From assembly GCA_023127905.1 (NCBI GenBank), contig JAGMEZ010000342.1:1-26811 (forward strand): a stretch of 26,811 bases of DNA. The letters are read 5' to 3'. Under the pieces are notes generated by a model that saw only the letters and a program-made list of their open reading frames with translations, was not told where the DNA came from and made no database searches. The DNA comes from Caldifarciminota bacterium (GTDB lineage: Bacteria; Hydrothermota; E44-bin80). A program made the translations under genes and the position numbers. Each line of letters opens with the position of its first letter. Within the stretch, counting starts at the first letter, position 1. This document shows, in pieces, positions 8,556-17,101 of the stretch.

Positions 8556-11414
8556 ATGTATTACCGGATTGAAGTATCGACAAAACCAGAACTTCCAGAC
8601 CCAATTGGTGAAGATATAAAAAAGGATATTTATCATCTTGGTTTGGAGAATATTAAAAACATCCGCTTTATCAGGATCTTTATCCTCAAGACGAAAAAAA
8701 TTAAAAAAACCGCATTACTAAAGATTTCGAAGGATATTTTAGCAGACCCGATTTCTGATATCTATAATTTAGATAATCATATAACCCATACAAAGAAAAA
8801 ATCAACTGCATTTGTAGAGATAGCATACCTTCCCGGGGTAATGGATCCTGTTGCCCTTACAACGCAAAGACTCCTCAAAAAAATAGGTATTAATTTCATA
8901 GAAGATGTCCAAACCAGAAACCGATATGAAATATCTGGTTTACTCAACAAAAGAGATATTCAATTTATTGTAAAAAAACTCCTCATGAATAGCCAGATAC
9001 AAATATGGGTAAAAGACGAAAAGAAGATTTTTACACACAGGAAACCTGCGAAAACGAAAATAAGAAAAGTCAATATTCTTGAGAAAAGCGATAAAGAACT
9101 CCTTAATATTTCAAGTGTTGGATTGCTCTCACTTAACCTTGAAGAGATGAAAAAAATTCAGCATTATTTTGCTTTGAAGAGAAGAGACCCTGTTGACATT
9201 GAACTTGAAACAATTGCCCAAACCTGGAGCGAACACTGTGTCCATAAAACATTCAATGGAATAATAAATTACAACGGTAATAGAATAAATAATCTACTCA
9301 GGACAACAATTATGAAGGCAACAGAAGAATTAAACAGCGATTTCTGTATCTCGGTATTTAAGGATAATGCAGGAATTATTAAGTTTACGAATGATTTGAG
9401 CATTACCTTCAAGGTAGAAACACATAACCATCCATCAGCCCTTGAACCATATGGTGGCGCGGGAACAGGAATTGGCGGTGTAATCAGGGATACACTTGGA
9501 ACAGGACTTGGAGCAAAACCAATTGCCAATACAGATATTTTTTGCTTTGGACCAATGGATTTTCCAATGAATAAACTTCCTTCCGGCGTTCTTCATCCAA
9601 AAAGAATTTTTAAAGGAGTGATTGCTGGTGTAAGGGATTACGGAAATAGAATGGGAATTCCAACTGTTAATGGAGCTATTATCTTCGATAAAGCATATTT
9701 ATACAATCCTGTTGTTTACTGTGGAAGCATCGGAATTATTCCTACAAGACTATCCTTTAAAGCTCCGCAGGCTGGAGATATAATCGTTGTTTTCGGTGGA
9801 AAAACAGGGAAGGATGGAATTCACGGCGTTACCTTTGCTTCCTTAGAACTGGACGAAAAATCTGAAATCAGCTCATCAGGGGCAGTCCAAATCGGAAATC
9901 CAATAACCGAAAAAAAACTCACAGATGCACTTTTAGAAGCGCGTAACGAAAATCTTTATAATGCAATAACAGATTGTGGAGGAGGAGGACTATCCTCTGC
10001 AGTTGGGGAGATGGGGAAAGATCTCGGGGTATCAGTTCATCTTGAAAAGGTTCCTTTGAAATATGAAGGACTTAGGTATGACGAAATCTGGATTTCTGAA
10101 TCACAAGAACGAATGGTCATTGCAGTACCAAAAAAAAACATGAAGAGAGTAAAAGATATCTTTAACAAACATAGTGTTGATTTTGCACCTATTGGACATT
10201 TTGAAAACACTGGTAAACTCAAATTATTTTATAATAAACATAAAGTAGGCGAAATCGAAATGAATTTTCTACATAAAGGTTACCCTCAATCAAGAAAGAA
10301 TGCATATTGGAAAAAGAAGCGTTTTGCTGAACCCTCTCTTCGTAAAAAAGTTAATTATGAAAATATACTCCTCAAACTCCTTCATCAACCTAATATTGCA
10401 AGTAAAGAGGTTGTGATAAGGCAATATGACCATGAGGTACAGGGATTAAGTGCTCTGAAACCCCTCACTGGAAAAATGAATGACGGTCCTTCAGATGGAG
10501 CAATCCTGCGACCATCTCCTGATTCAAAAAAGGGGATTGTCATATCATGTGGGATAAATCCTTATTATGGTAAAATTGACCCTTACTGGATGGCAGTATC
10601 ATCCATTGAAGAAGCAATGAGAAATGCTGTTTCCTGTGGTGGTAATCCAAATAAATCAGCAATCCTTGATAACTTTTCATGGGGAGATGTTAACAACCCA
10701 AAGATACTCGGTGAACTTGTCAGGGCATCTTTTGGCTGCTATGATACATCAACAGCACTAAAGGTTCCCTTTATCTCTGGAAAAGATAGCTTAAACAATG
10801 TATTCTCTCTCAATGGTAAAAAGAAATCTATTCTTTCTACTCTCCTTATATCCTGCATAAGTATCTGTGACGATGTAACCAGAAGTCCTTCAAGTGATTT
10901 TAAGAAAGAAGGAAGTCTCATCTACATCATAGGAAAGACAAAGAAAGAAATGGGAGGATCTCATTACTACAGGCTTTTCAATAAAACAGGTAATTCAGTC
11001 CCAAAACTCAATTTTAAGTTATCTTACAAAATCCTCAATAAGATTTACAATGTAATTAAAAAAGGTTATGTCAATTCAATTCATGATTGTTCAGAAGGTG
11101 GAATTGGAGTTGCACTTGCAGAGATGTCAATTGGTGGAAGGTTAGGTGCAACTCTGAATATTGAAAATATTAATAAGGAAGGGAATTTACGAATTGATGA
11201 ATTACTCTTTTCAGAATCCAATTCGCGATTCATAGTAGAAATACCAGAACGTAAAAAGAAGATGTTTGAAAAGGTCATTCAGGGTATCCCATTTGCACAA
11301 ATTGGAAACGTAGAGAATTCAGGTAAATTAATGATATTTAAGAAAAAAAGGGGAATAGCTGAGCTTAAAATAAATAAAATGGTTTCCAACTGGAAACAAA
11401 GGATTACATGGTGA
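8556..11414 (+). CDS. purL: Phosphoribosylformylglycinamidine synthase, PurSL fusion
   Basis: This enzyme makes FGAM from FGAR, ATP and glutamine-derived ammonia, the fourth step of purine synthesis. It has 952 residues. The N-terminal 155 or so look like two PurS-type units in tandem, followed by the FGAM-synthase linker (about 183-235, with TWSEHC at 223-228). The synthetase half follows with VETHNHPSALEPYGGAGTG (288-306), TDCGGGGLSSAVGEMG, YDHEVQGLSALKPLTG, NDGPSDGAILRP, SGKDSLNN and HDCSEGGIGVALAEM. Small PurL proteins are about 600-750 residues and the large single-chain enzyme about 1300, so this is the large form without its glutaminase domain, which is supplied by the next gene. The ribosome-binding site before the ATG is weak. 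It overlaps purQ by 7 bases. Confidence 0.96.
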   Translation: MYYRIEVSTKPELPDPIGEDIKKDIYHLGLENIKNIRFIRIFILKTKKIKKTALLKISKDILADPISDIYNLDNHITHTKKKSTAFVEIAYLPGVMDPVALTTQRLLKKIGINFIEDVQTRNRYEISGLLNKRDIQFIVKKLLMNSQIQIWVKDEKKIFTHRKPAKTKIRKVNILEKSDKELLNISSVGLLSLNLEEMKKIQHYFALKRRDPVDIELETIAQTWSEHCVHKTFNGIINYNGNRINNLLRTTIMKATEELNSDFCISVFKDNAGIIKFTNDLSITFKVETHNHPSALEPYGGAGTGIGGVIRDTLGTGLGAKPIANTDIFCFGPMDFPMNKLPSGVLHPKRIFKGVIAGVRDYGNRMGIPTVNGAIIFDKAYLYNPVVYCGSIGIIPTRLSFKAPQAGDIIVVFGGKTGKDGIHGVTFASLELDEKSEISSSGAVQIGNPITEKKLTDALLEARNENLYNAITDCGGGGLSSAVGEMGKDLGVSVHLEKVPLKYEGLRYDEIWISESQERMVIAVPKKNMKRVKDIFNKHSVDFAPIGHFENTGKLKLFYNKHKVGEIEMNFLHKGYPQSRKNAYWKKKRFAEPSLRKKVNYENILLKLLHQPNIASKEVVIRQYDHEVQGLSALKPLTGKMNDGPSDGAILRPSPDSKKGIVISCGINPYYGKIDPYWMAVSSIEEAMRNAVSCGGNPNKSAILDNFSWGDVNNPKILGELVRASFGCYDTSTALKVPFISGKDSLNNVFSLNGKKKSILSTLLISCISICDDVTRSPSSDFKKEGSLIYIIGKTKKEMGGSHYYRLFNKTGNSVPKLNFKLSYKILNKIYNVIKKGYVNSIHDCSEGGIGVALAEMSIGGRLGATLNIENINKEGNLRIDELLFSESNSRFIVEIPERKKKMFEKVIQGIPFAQIGNVENSGKLMIFKKKRGIAELKINKMVSNWKQRITW

Positions 11415-12199
11415 AAAAACCACAGGTATTCGTTTTAAAATCTGCAGGTACAAACTGTGACGAGGAGACAAAGATGGCATTTGAACTCGCTGGAGCTTGT
11501 GTAGAGATTGGGTTCTCAGAAGAGCTTTTCACAAGCAAAAAGAATTTAGACAAATTTCACACTATTGTTTTCCCAGGAGGTTTCAGTTATGGAGATGATA
11601 TTGCTGCAGGAAAGGTATGGGCAACAGATATAAAATATTTCTTTTTCGAAAAACTTAAGAATTTTATCAAACAGGGAAAACTTATTCTCGGTATCTGTAA
11701 TGGCTTTCAGGTACTTGTCAAGCTTGGGTTGCTTCCAGCACTTGAGGCTAAAATGGAACAATCAGTCTCTCTTATCTTTAACGATTCAGCTCGATACGAA
11801 GATAGATGGGTATATTTAAAGGGCATCTCAAAAAAATCTGTTTTTTTTGAGGATACTAATGAACTTCTCTATATGCCTGTAGCACATGCAGAAGGAAAGT
11901 TTATTACAAAAGATAATGAAACACTTGAAAAACTGTTCGTAAATAACCAGGTTATTTTCCAATACGTCAATAAAGATGGAAAACGAACTGGGTATCCTGC
12001 AAATCCGAACGGTTCAGTGAGAAATATTGCGGGAATCTGTGATGCAACAGGCAGGATACTCGGGATGATGCCACATCCCGAACGTGCAGTTCTTAAAACT
12101 CAATATCCAAACTGGAGAAGAAAAGAAATAAAAACTCACATTACTGGACTGACAATCATCAAGAATGCCGTAGACTATGTAAAAAGAATATTAATCTAA
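11408..12199 (+). CDS. purQ: Phosphoribosylformylglycinamidine synthase glutaminase subunit
   Basis: This class I glutamine amidotransferase releases ammonia from glutamine for the synthase encoded just upstream. The 263-residue chain has the oxyanion segment FPGGFSYGDD (55-64), the nucleophile elbow LGICNGFQVLVKLG with Cys97, AHAEGKF, and the catalytic GMMPHPERAV near the C terminus. It is somewhat longer than typical PurQ (about 225-235) and resembles the amidotransferase domain of large PurL. The start overlaps the end of purL by 7 bases, consistent with translational coupling and equimolar subunits. A strong terminator follows directly. Confidence 0.95.
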   Translation: MVKKPQVFVLKSAGTNCDEETKMAFELAGACVEIGFSEELFTSKKNLDKFHTIVFPGGFSYGDDIAAGKVWATDIKYFFFEKLKNFIKQGKLILGICNGFQVLVKLGLLPALEAKMEQSVSLIFNDSARYEDRWVYLKGISKKSVFFEDTNELLYMPVAHAEGKFITKDNETLEKLFVNNQVIFQYVNKDGKRTGYPANPNGSVRNIAGICDATGRILGMMPHPERAVLKTQYPNWRRKEIKTHITGLTIIKNAVDYVKRILI

Positions 12200-12206
12200 T
12201 CCCGTT

Positions 12207-12244
12207 AAAAAAAGAAACGCTCGCAAAAGCGAGCGTTTCTTTTT
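12207..12244. terminator. Bidirectional terminator between purQ and pilQ
   Basis: GAAACGCTCGC (12214-12224) and GCGAGCGTTTC (12229-12239) form a perfect 11-bp stem with an AAAA loop. A-tracts on the left and T-tracts on the right give a rho-independent terminator in both directions. The right edge overlaps the pilQ stop codon, so it ends both converging transcription units. Confidence 0.93.
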
Positions 12245-13841
12245 AATAATACTTAACAAGGTGTGGAGTCAGGAAAATTAGCACCTCTCTTTTTGAAACT
12301 GATTTCCCTGTTTTTTTGAAAAGAAACCCGATAATAGGTATACTCCTCAGGATAGGGACACCAGCTTCTGACCGCTTCTCATCCTCCCGAATAAATCCAC
12401 CAAGAACTACAGTTTCCCCATTCTTAACCAGCTGTTTTGTCTCTGCCTCTGTTGAGGTAATAATCAATGTAGTAGGATCAACACTACTCAACTCCACATC
12501 TATATCCATCGTTATCTCATTCATTGAATTTATATGAGGAGTAACCTTCAATCTTGTTCCTACCTCAAAATATCTTGTTACAAGGTTACCCGACTGGTCG
12601 TAAATATTAACCGGGAATTTCTTTCCAATCATTATCTCTGCTTCCCTATTATTAAGCGCGGTTATTCTCGGATTTGCAATTGTCTTGGTCCTTCCTTCAC
12701 TCTCATTAATATTCAGTACCGCATTAATTTTAGCAAAATCTCTTATTGTACCAACAGAAATATCTATAACACCTGGAACTGGAGCGCTCAAGGTTCCTGC
12801 ACCCGATATGTTATATCTCCTACTTCTTAGATTGCTTGCAGACCAGGAAATTCCAAGGTCTCTTGCAAAATCGTAATCCAAATCAACAACCCTTGCTTCT
12901 ATAGCAACTTGTGGATTTGGCGAATCAAGGATATCAATTAAGTTCTTAATATCAACTTGACGCGTTTCAATATCTGTTATAATGAGCGAATTTGTTCTTT
13001 CATCTATCTCAATCTTCCCCTTTTTTGAAAGCAGTTTATCTATGCTTTTTTTCACCTCTTTGGGCTCTGCAAATGAAAGTTTATAAACCCTGCACACCGC
13101 AAGCTGAGCTAACTCGCTGCTTTCCCTCTCTTTATCAAAGGTCGTTCCCTCTGCAACACGGATAATGTTCTCATCCTCTCTATATGAGAAACCTGCAGTT
13201 CTTACAATAACATCGAACGCTTGTCTCCATGTCACATTTGAAAGCTTCACTGTAATAACACCTTTTACTTCCTCACCTGCAACAATATTTTTACCACCGT
13301 AATGAGCCATTGCTCTGAGAATCGTCTGAATGTTAGCTTCCTCGAGATCGAGAGAAATTAAACCTGGGACTTCGTAATATGTCTCTTCATAACCCAAACT
13401 CGATGCGGTAATCTCCTGCTCAGATGCAATCCAGGTCGTAAATGGTTCTCCTCCAGGATTGTCAACTCTAACAAACAGCCTATTATTCTCTATAGATGCA
13501 GTATACGACTCCCCCTTGGACAACTCGATTGTTAATCTTAATAGACCTGCAGTATAAAATGGAATAAGTGAAATCGAACTAATTCCACCACGATCAATTC
13601 CTCCAAACTTATTGGCGTCAAGTCCACTTTCAGTTTTTATAAGATCAAATATCAATTTGTTCTCTAATGCAAACTCTGTATAATTGACAGGACTATCGAA
13701 ACTAATCATAACTTCTGTTAGTCCGGTTGTACCACTTACCGAAATATCAAGTAACCTTGCACTACGAAGCGGATAGAAACTTAGAAATAATAAAATACAA
13801 GGAATTCCAATCTTCAGTAAAAGAACTTTTTTTATAGCCAT
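12243..13841 (-). CDS. pilQ: Type IV pilus secretin PilQ
   Basis: PilQ forms the outer-membrane ring through which the pilus passes. The order of parts is a signal sequence (about 1-28), an AMIN domain (about 28-125) that in other PilQ proteins binds peptidoglycan, a secretin/TonB N-terminal domain (about 162-230), a short N1-type secretin domain (about 250-312, CRVYKLSFAEPKEV), and the secretin core from about 315. The core ends with VPILRSIPIIGFLFKKT and VLIFLTPHLVKYY. I use the ATG at 13841 (532 residues), because AGAGGTG lies a good distance before it. A GTG three codons upstream (13850) falls inside that ribosome-binding site. It is the last gene of the pilMNOPQ unit. Confidence 0.93.
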   Translation of the reverse strand: MAIKKVLLLKIGIPCILLFLSFYPLRSARLLDISVSGTTGLTEVMISFDSPVNYTEFALENKLIFDLIKTESGLDANKFGGIDRGGISSISLIPFYTAGLLRLTIELSKGESYTASIENNRLFVRVDNPGGEPFTTWIASEQEITASSLGYEETYYEVPGLISLDLEEANIQTILRAMAHYGGKNIVAGEEVKGVITVKLSNVTWRQAFDVIVRTAGFSYREDENIIRVAEGTTFDKERESSELAQLAVCRVYKLSFAEPKEVKKSIDKLLSKKGKIEIDERTNSLIITDIETRQVDIKNLIDILDSPNPQVAIEARVVDLDYDFARDLGISWSASNLRSRRYNISGAGTLSAPVPGVIDISVGTIRDFAKINAVLNINESEGRTKTIANPRITALNNREAEIMIGKKFPVNIYDQSGNLVTRYFEVGTRLKVTPHINSMNEITMDIDVELSSVDPTTLIITSTEAETKQLVKNGETVVLGGFIREDEKRSEAGVPILRSIPIIGFLFKKTGKSVSKREVLIFLTPHLVKYY

Positions 13842-13854
13842 TATTATCACCTCT

Positions 13855-14415
13855 CTATTTTAATGTTTCTTCTTTTTCTTCCAATACCTTTGTCACTCTT
13901 GAAGTCACGCCAAATTTCGATATTTGAAAAGTAATACTGGTACTTGTAATATCAATAACCCTTCCGTCCGCAATTCTATCACCTATACCAACAACGAAAC
14001 CGCTACCCCCGGGTTCCTTAAGAAGGGCAAATCTTCCTTTTGGTCCCCAAATCGTACCTACCAGTTTTACATTTTCAACATTTATTTCTCTCCCTTTGAA
14101 CAGGGTTTCAAATGGATCTCTTCTCCCCTCACTTTTATAACGGAAATACTCGATTCCAAGCGCCATCTCAAGAATTTTCAATGAATCCTCTTCAGCCTTT
14201 GCAATCGGAACTTTTGTTTCTGCTGATTCCTCTGGAACCTTCGGTGTTTTATCATCTATAATATCTGTTGAAATTGGCTTTTCCTTCTCTACTGATTTTG
14301 TCATCTTTCCGATAATGAAATTAAAGGGATTTCCTCCTTGACACCCTGTATGGAGAAAAATGATAATAAAAAGAAGGACACAAACCAAAACCATGTTTAT
14401 GTCTATTTTTTTCAT
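13855..14415 (-). CDS. pilP: Type IV pilus assembly lipoprotein PilP
   Basis: PilP links the inner-membrane PilN/PilO complex to the secretin. The 186-residue protein has a lipoprotein-like signal with Cys25 (FLHTGCQ; the residue at -3 is His, so the lipobox is imperfect). A low-complexity linker rich in Lys, Glu and Pro (about 40-80) follows, then the PilP beta domain from about 97 with the conserved RDPF (99-102) and GIGDRIADGRVIDI. It overlaps pilO by 4 bases (ATGA) and ends 13 bases before the pilQ ATG, so the three genes are tightly coupled. Confidence 0.9.
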   Translation of the reverse strand: MKKIDINMVLVCVLLFIIIFLHTGCQGGNPFNFIIGKMTKSVEKEKPISTDIIDDKTPKVPEESAETKVPIAKAEEDSLKILEMALGIEYFRYKSEGRRDPFETLFKGREINVENVKLVGTIWGPKGRFALLKEPGGSGFVVGIGDRIADGRVIDITSTSITFQISKFGVTSRVTKVLEEKEETLK

Positions 14416-14987
14416 TTTTTAACACCTTTACCTTTCTTGCCCTTGCCCGTGGTCTTTTCACGAATACCTGCATAAACATAACTCGTTGCTGTAAAAACTG
14501 TTTCTATATTCTTATTATCCTTATCGGTCATTTTTATATCGCCTACCCTAATAATTCTTTTAAAATTTCCAATATCACTAAAAAATTTACCTGTATTATG
14601 ATACCGTCCCATTACTGTAATTTTCAATGGGTATTCCTGAAAATTCGCTTTAGCTGTCAGCTGACCGGGTTTGAAGGATAAAATTTTAAGTCCATTTTCT
14701 GTTGCAGCTTTTGAAATTATACTTAATAAATGCTCAGTCTCCTTTTCCGTCGGCAACATACCCTGTGCAACTGACCATTGTTTCTTAAGAAAATTATATT
14801 CTTTCTGTGTCTCTGGTAAACGATTTGCTATTTGTTTTGCTTTGTTTAAGGAATCGCTAACAGTACTGTAAGTAGTTCTTAGTTCTTTTATCTCATTTGA
14901 TGATTTTGTGTGAATAAGAAAAATGTACAAAACAACAAGAAAAACTGAAATACCTAGGAATATAAGGAACTTTCCTATACCTTTCAT
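14412..14987 (-). CDS. pilO: Type IV pilus inner-membrane protein PilO
   Basis: PilO pairs with PilN in the periplasm to form the alignment complex of the pilus machine. The 191-residue chain has one N-terminal helix (about 7-25), a coiled-coil stretch (about 33-70) and a ferredoxin-like C-terminal part (about 80-175, including GRYHNTGKFFSDIGNF, a pattern typical of PilO). It ends in a Gly/Lys-rich tail (TTGKGKKGKGVKK). A ribosome-binding site (AAGGGA) precedes the ATG. The start lies 15 bp past the pilN stop. Confidence 0.9.
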   Translation of the reverse strand: MKGIGKFLIFLGISVFLVVLYIFLIHTKSSNEIKELRTTYSTVSDSLNKAKQIANRLPETQKEYNFLKKQWSVAQGMLPTEKETEHLLSIISKAATENGLKILSFKPGQLTAKANFQEYPLKITVMGRYHNTGKFFSDIGNFKRIIRVGDIKMTDKDNKNIETVFTATSYVYAGIREKTTGKGKKGKGVKK

Positions 14988-15002
14988 TTTATAGTCCCTT
15001 TC

Positions 15003-15620
15003 TTAAGGTTTTGCACCCTTTGGTGGAGTTTTTCCACTTATTGGGCTGGATGCTGATGAAATACTTGTTGTAAGATCAAATTCCATAACACTATGTTTAT
15101 CAACTTCTTTTCCAACAATGTTCTTTAATTCTACAGATTTAAAATTTATGTCACCTTTAAGTTTCCTCATGAAATCTGCAATAACCTGATTTGAAAATGT
15201 AATACCCTTAATTGATACCGATGTTCCTTTTACCTCTATATTGTCAATCCAACAATAATTGGGAATTAAAAAACTTATTTTATATAATAACTTTGTTTTT
15301 TCGTATCTTCCTCTGTTTAAGTCCCGTATTATTTCTATTCTTGCATCAAGATCCCTGCGTTTCCTATCGAGTTCTTTAACAAGTTTAACAACCTCATCAA
15401 GTTTTCTCAGCTCTCTTCTGGTCTCTTCAATATTTATTTTCAAATGACCAATAGTTCTTCTCTGACTTAGCTGAACTACAAGTAAAATAACAATTACAAG
15501 CACCACAAGAATTATACCCATTATGTTTTCAATCCCTGTTGGCATTCTAATAACAGGTTTTGGAACTCCTTTTCGTACTTTAACCTTTTCTTCTCTTGGA
15601 AGAAGGTTTATCCTGACCAT
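15003..15620 (-). CDS. pilN: Type IV pilus inner-membrane protein PilN
   Basis: The short cytoplasmic N terminus begins MVRINLLPREE; the INLLP motif is the part of PilN that binds PilM. A single helix (about 31-52) is followed by a coiled coil (about 53-100) and a periplasmic ferredoxin-like domain with CWIDNIEVKGTSVSIKG. At 205 residues it has the usual length. A TAGGAG ribosome-binding site lies before the ATG, and 37 bp separate it from pilM upstream. Confidence 0.92.
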   Translation of the reverse strand: MVRINLLPREEKVKVRKGVPKPVIRMPTGIENIMGIILVVLVIVILLVVQLSQRRTIGHLKINIEETRRELRKLDEVVKLVKELDRKRRDLDARIEIIRDLNRGRYEKTKLLYKISFLIPNYCWIDNIEVKGTSVSIKGITFSNQVIADFMRKLKGDINFKSVELKNIVGKEVDKHSVMEFDLTTSISSASSPISGKTPPKGAKP

Positions 15621-15657
15621 AATGGCTCCTATTTTTTAATATTCCATTTAATTTATT

Positions 15658-16692
15658 CTATCCTCTTAAAGAAAGCCCAACGGCTTCTGCAATCACGGGT
15701 GAAATTTTCTCAGCCCTCTCCTCTTCAAAAATAGCTGTATCATACTTTATATTTTGTAATGCATTAACAACTATTACCTCTGTATCAAATCTGTCCTTTA
15801 AATAATCAACAAGTCCACGAATTAAAGCTCCCCCACCACAAAGCACAATCCTGTCAATTTTTTCCTTTTCACCTGGAAGAAATGGAATAACCTTATCTAT
15901 TCCTAATGCTACTTCTTCTGCGAATTCTTGAAAATATTTATCGACATCTTCAGGTGTCACTCCCTCAACAGCTTCTCCCCTTATAAGTTGTTCTGCCTGA
16001 GCCCGGTTCAACCCCATCTCTCTTTGAATTTTCTGAGAACAACTATTAGTGGCCGAGAAGACATCCCTTGTAAAGTGGTTAATATTGTTAATAATAAAGC
16101 TAATGTTTGTTATCTCTGCACCAATACTGATAAGTGAAATCAGTTTGTTAGGAAGAACAGGATAGTTAAAATCGTAAATATTCTGAATTGCGAACGCTGA
16201 TATATCAAGAACAACAGGATTAAGACCAATTTCCTTGATAAGACTAACATATGAATTGACAACTTCGCTTTTGGCAGCTACAAGAAGAACTTCCATCTGC
16301 CCCCCTCCTGTATCGGGATTAACAATCTCGAAAGCAAGAGAAACATTATCAATATCAAAGGGGACATACTGTTCAGCTTCCCATCTAATTTGTTCTGAAA
16401 CCTCTGCCCTCTTCATTTTATCCATCTTTATCTTCTTAACAATAACACCTCTACCAGATATTGAAGTTGCAACATCTCGTGCCTGGATTTTATACTTTTC
16501 AAAAAGAGTTTTTATTGTATCAATCACAACTTCTCTGTCCATAACCTCACCATCAACAATAGCATCGGGTAAAAGGGGTGCTATTCCTACTGTCAAAATT
16601 TTCGTTGCTTTGGGATAACCTGTACTCTCTACTACTTTTATTTGAGAACTACCAATATCAAGACCAACAACAGATTTCTTTTTTCCAAACAT
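15658..16692 (-). CDS. pilM: Type IV pilus actin-like ATPase PilM
   Basis: PilM is a cytoplasmic actin-like protein that binds ATP and the PilN N terminus. The 344-residue chain shows the phosphate-1 motif GLDIGSSQIKVVE (10-22), a second nucleotide-binding segment around 188-203 (ISIGAEITNISFI), and the adenosine motif CGGGALIRG (285-293). AGAGG precedes the ATG. Its start is only 8 bp past the stop of the small helix-turn-helix gene, so the two are almost certainly on one mRNA. Confidence 0.94.
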   Translation of the reverse strand: MFGKKKSVVGLDIGSSQIKVVESTGYPKATKILTVGIAPLLPDAIVDGEVMDREVVIDTIKTLFEKYKIQARDVATSISGRGVIVKKIKMDKMKRAEVSEQIRWEAEQYVPFDIDNVSLAFEIVNPDTGGGQMEVLLVAAKSEVVNSYVSLIKEIGLNPVVLDISAFAIQNIYDFNYPVLPNKLISLISIGAEITNISFIINNINHFTRDVFSATNSCSQKIQREMGLNRAQAEQLIRGEAVEGVTPEDVDKYFQEFAEEVALGIDKVIPFLPGEKEKIDRIVLCGGGALIRGLVDYLKDRFDTEVIVVNALQNIKYDTAIFEEERAEKISPVIAEAVGLSLRG

Positions 16693-16700
16693 AATTACCT

Positions 16701-16886
16701 CTATTTTTTAATAAAATTGATAATATTTTTCCCGAGTATGTGCCATCTTCTTCCAATTTTCTTTCCTCTTATTTTATCTTCTCTTAGAAATTTTCTTATC
16801 GTTTGTGTACTTAGATCAAGGAAATTTGAAATTTCTTCAATTGTATAGAATTTATTTGGGTCAATCCTCTTTAACGAAATAGCCAT
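16701..16886 (-). CDS. Small helix-turn-helix (excisionase/MerR-like) DNA-binding protein
   Basis: This 61-residue protein consists almost entirely of one winged helix-turn-helix of the excisionase/MerR type: FYTIEEISNFLDLSTQTI and FLREDKIRGKKIGRRWHI, the usual T-x-E-E-(x)n-L-x-x-S-x-x-T-(I/V)-R and G-R-R-W pattern. The frame is open further upstream (to 17027), but I start it at the ATG at 16886 because the strong promoter at 16938-16966 would put the mRNA start inside the longer version. The upstream residues are also hydrophobic and unlike the family. No clear ribosome-binding site is seen. It is the first gene of the pilMNOPQ unit, so regulation of the pilus genes or of its own promoter is a natural guess, without direct proof. 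Confidence 0.8.
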   Translation of the reverse strand: MAISLKRIDPNKFYTIEEISNFLDLSTQTIRKFLREDKIRGKKIGRRWHILGKNIINFIKK

Positions 16887-16894
16887 AATTAATG

Positions 16895-16912
16895 ATAGTA
16901 TACGATAACTAT
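16895..16912. promoter_or_regulatory. Candidate operator in the leader of the HTH-pil unit
   Basis: The 18-bp sequence ATAGTATACGATAACTAT has 5-bp inverted arms (ATAGT/ACTAT) around a central CG and includes the palindrome GTATAC. It lies between the promoter and the HTH start codon. A role as a binding site for the HTH protein is speculation based on position. Confidence 0.3.
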
Positions 16913-16937
16913 AAACAATTATATATAAATCTACATA

Positions 16938-16966
16938 ATTATATAGAATAATATATATTTTGTCAA
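16938..16966 (-). promoter_or_regulatory. Perfect-consensus promoter of the HTH-pilMNOPQ unit
   Basis: On the minus strand TTGACA (16961-16966) and TATAAT (16938-16943) are exactly 17 bp apart. The predicted start is near 16931, giving a leader of about 45 nt before the HTH start codon. No other promoter of this quality was seen before pilM. Confidence 0.85.
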
Positions 16967-17101
16967 GTAAAAAATTCACAATTTCAAAAAAAAACTTCTC
17001 TCTATTTTCCGAATAAATACCACACATATGGAAATGATTTAATCTATAGATACTATTTCATCGACTTCGTCCTTTGAAAAATGAGTCGTTAGTAACAGAC
17101 A

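Noticed and set aside
16887..17027. Longer N terminus for the small HTH protein
   Set aside because: The extra residues are hydrophobic and unlike the family, and most of them lie upstream of the predicted transcription start.
17042..17096. ATCTATAGAT palindrome and CGACT/AGTCG stem downstream of the second CNNM gene
   Set aside because: The stem is only 5 bp with a long loop and no T-run, so it is not a convincing terminator; the 10-bp palindrome alone is weak evidence of a site.
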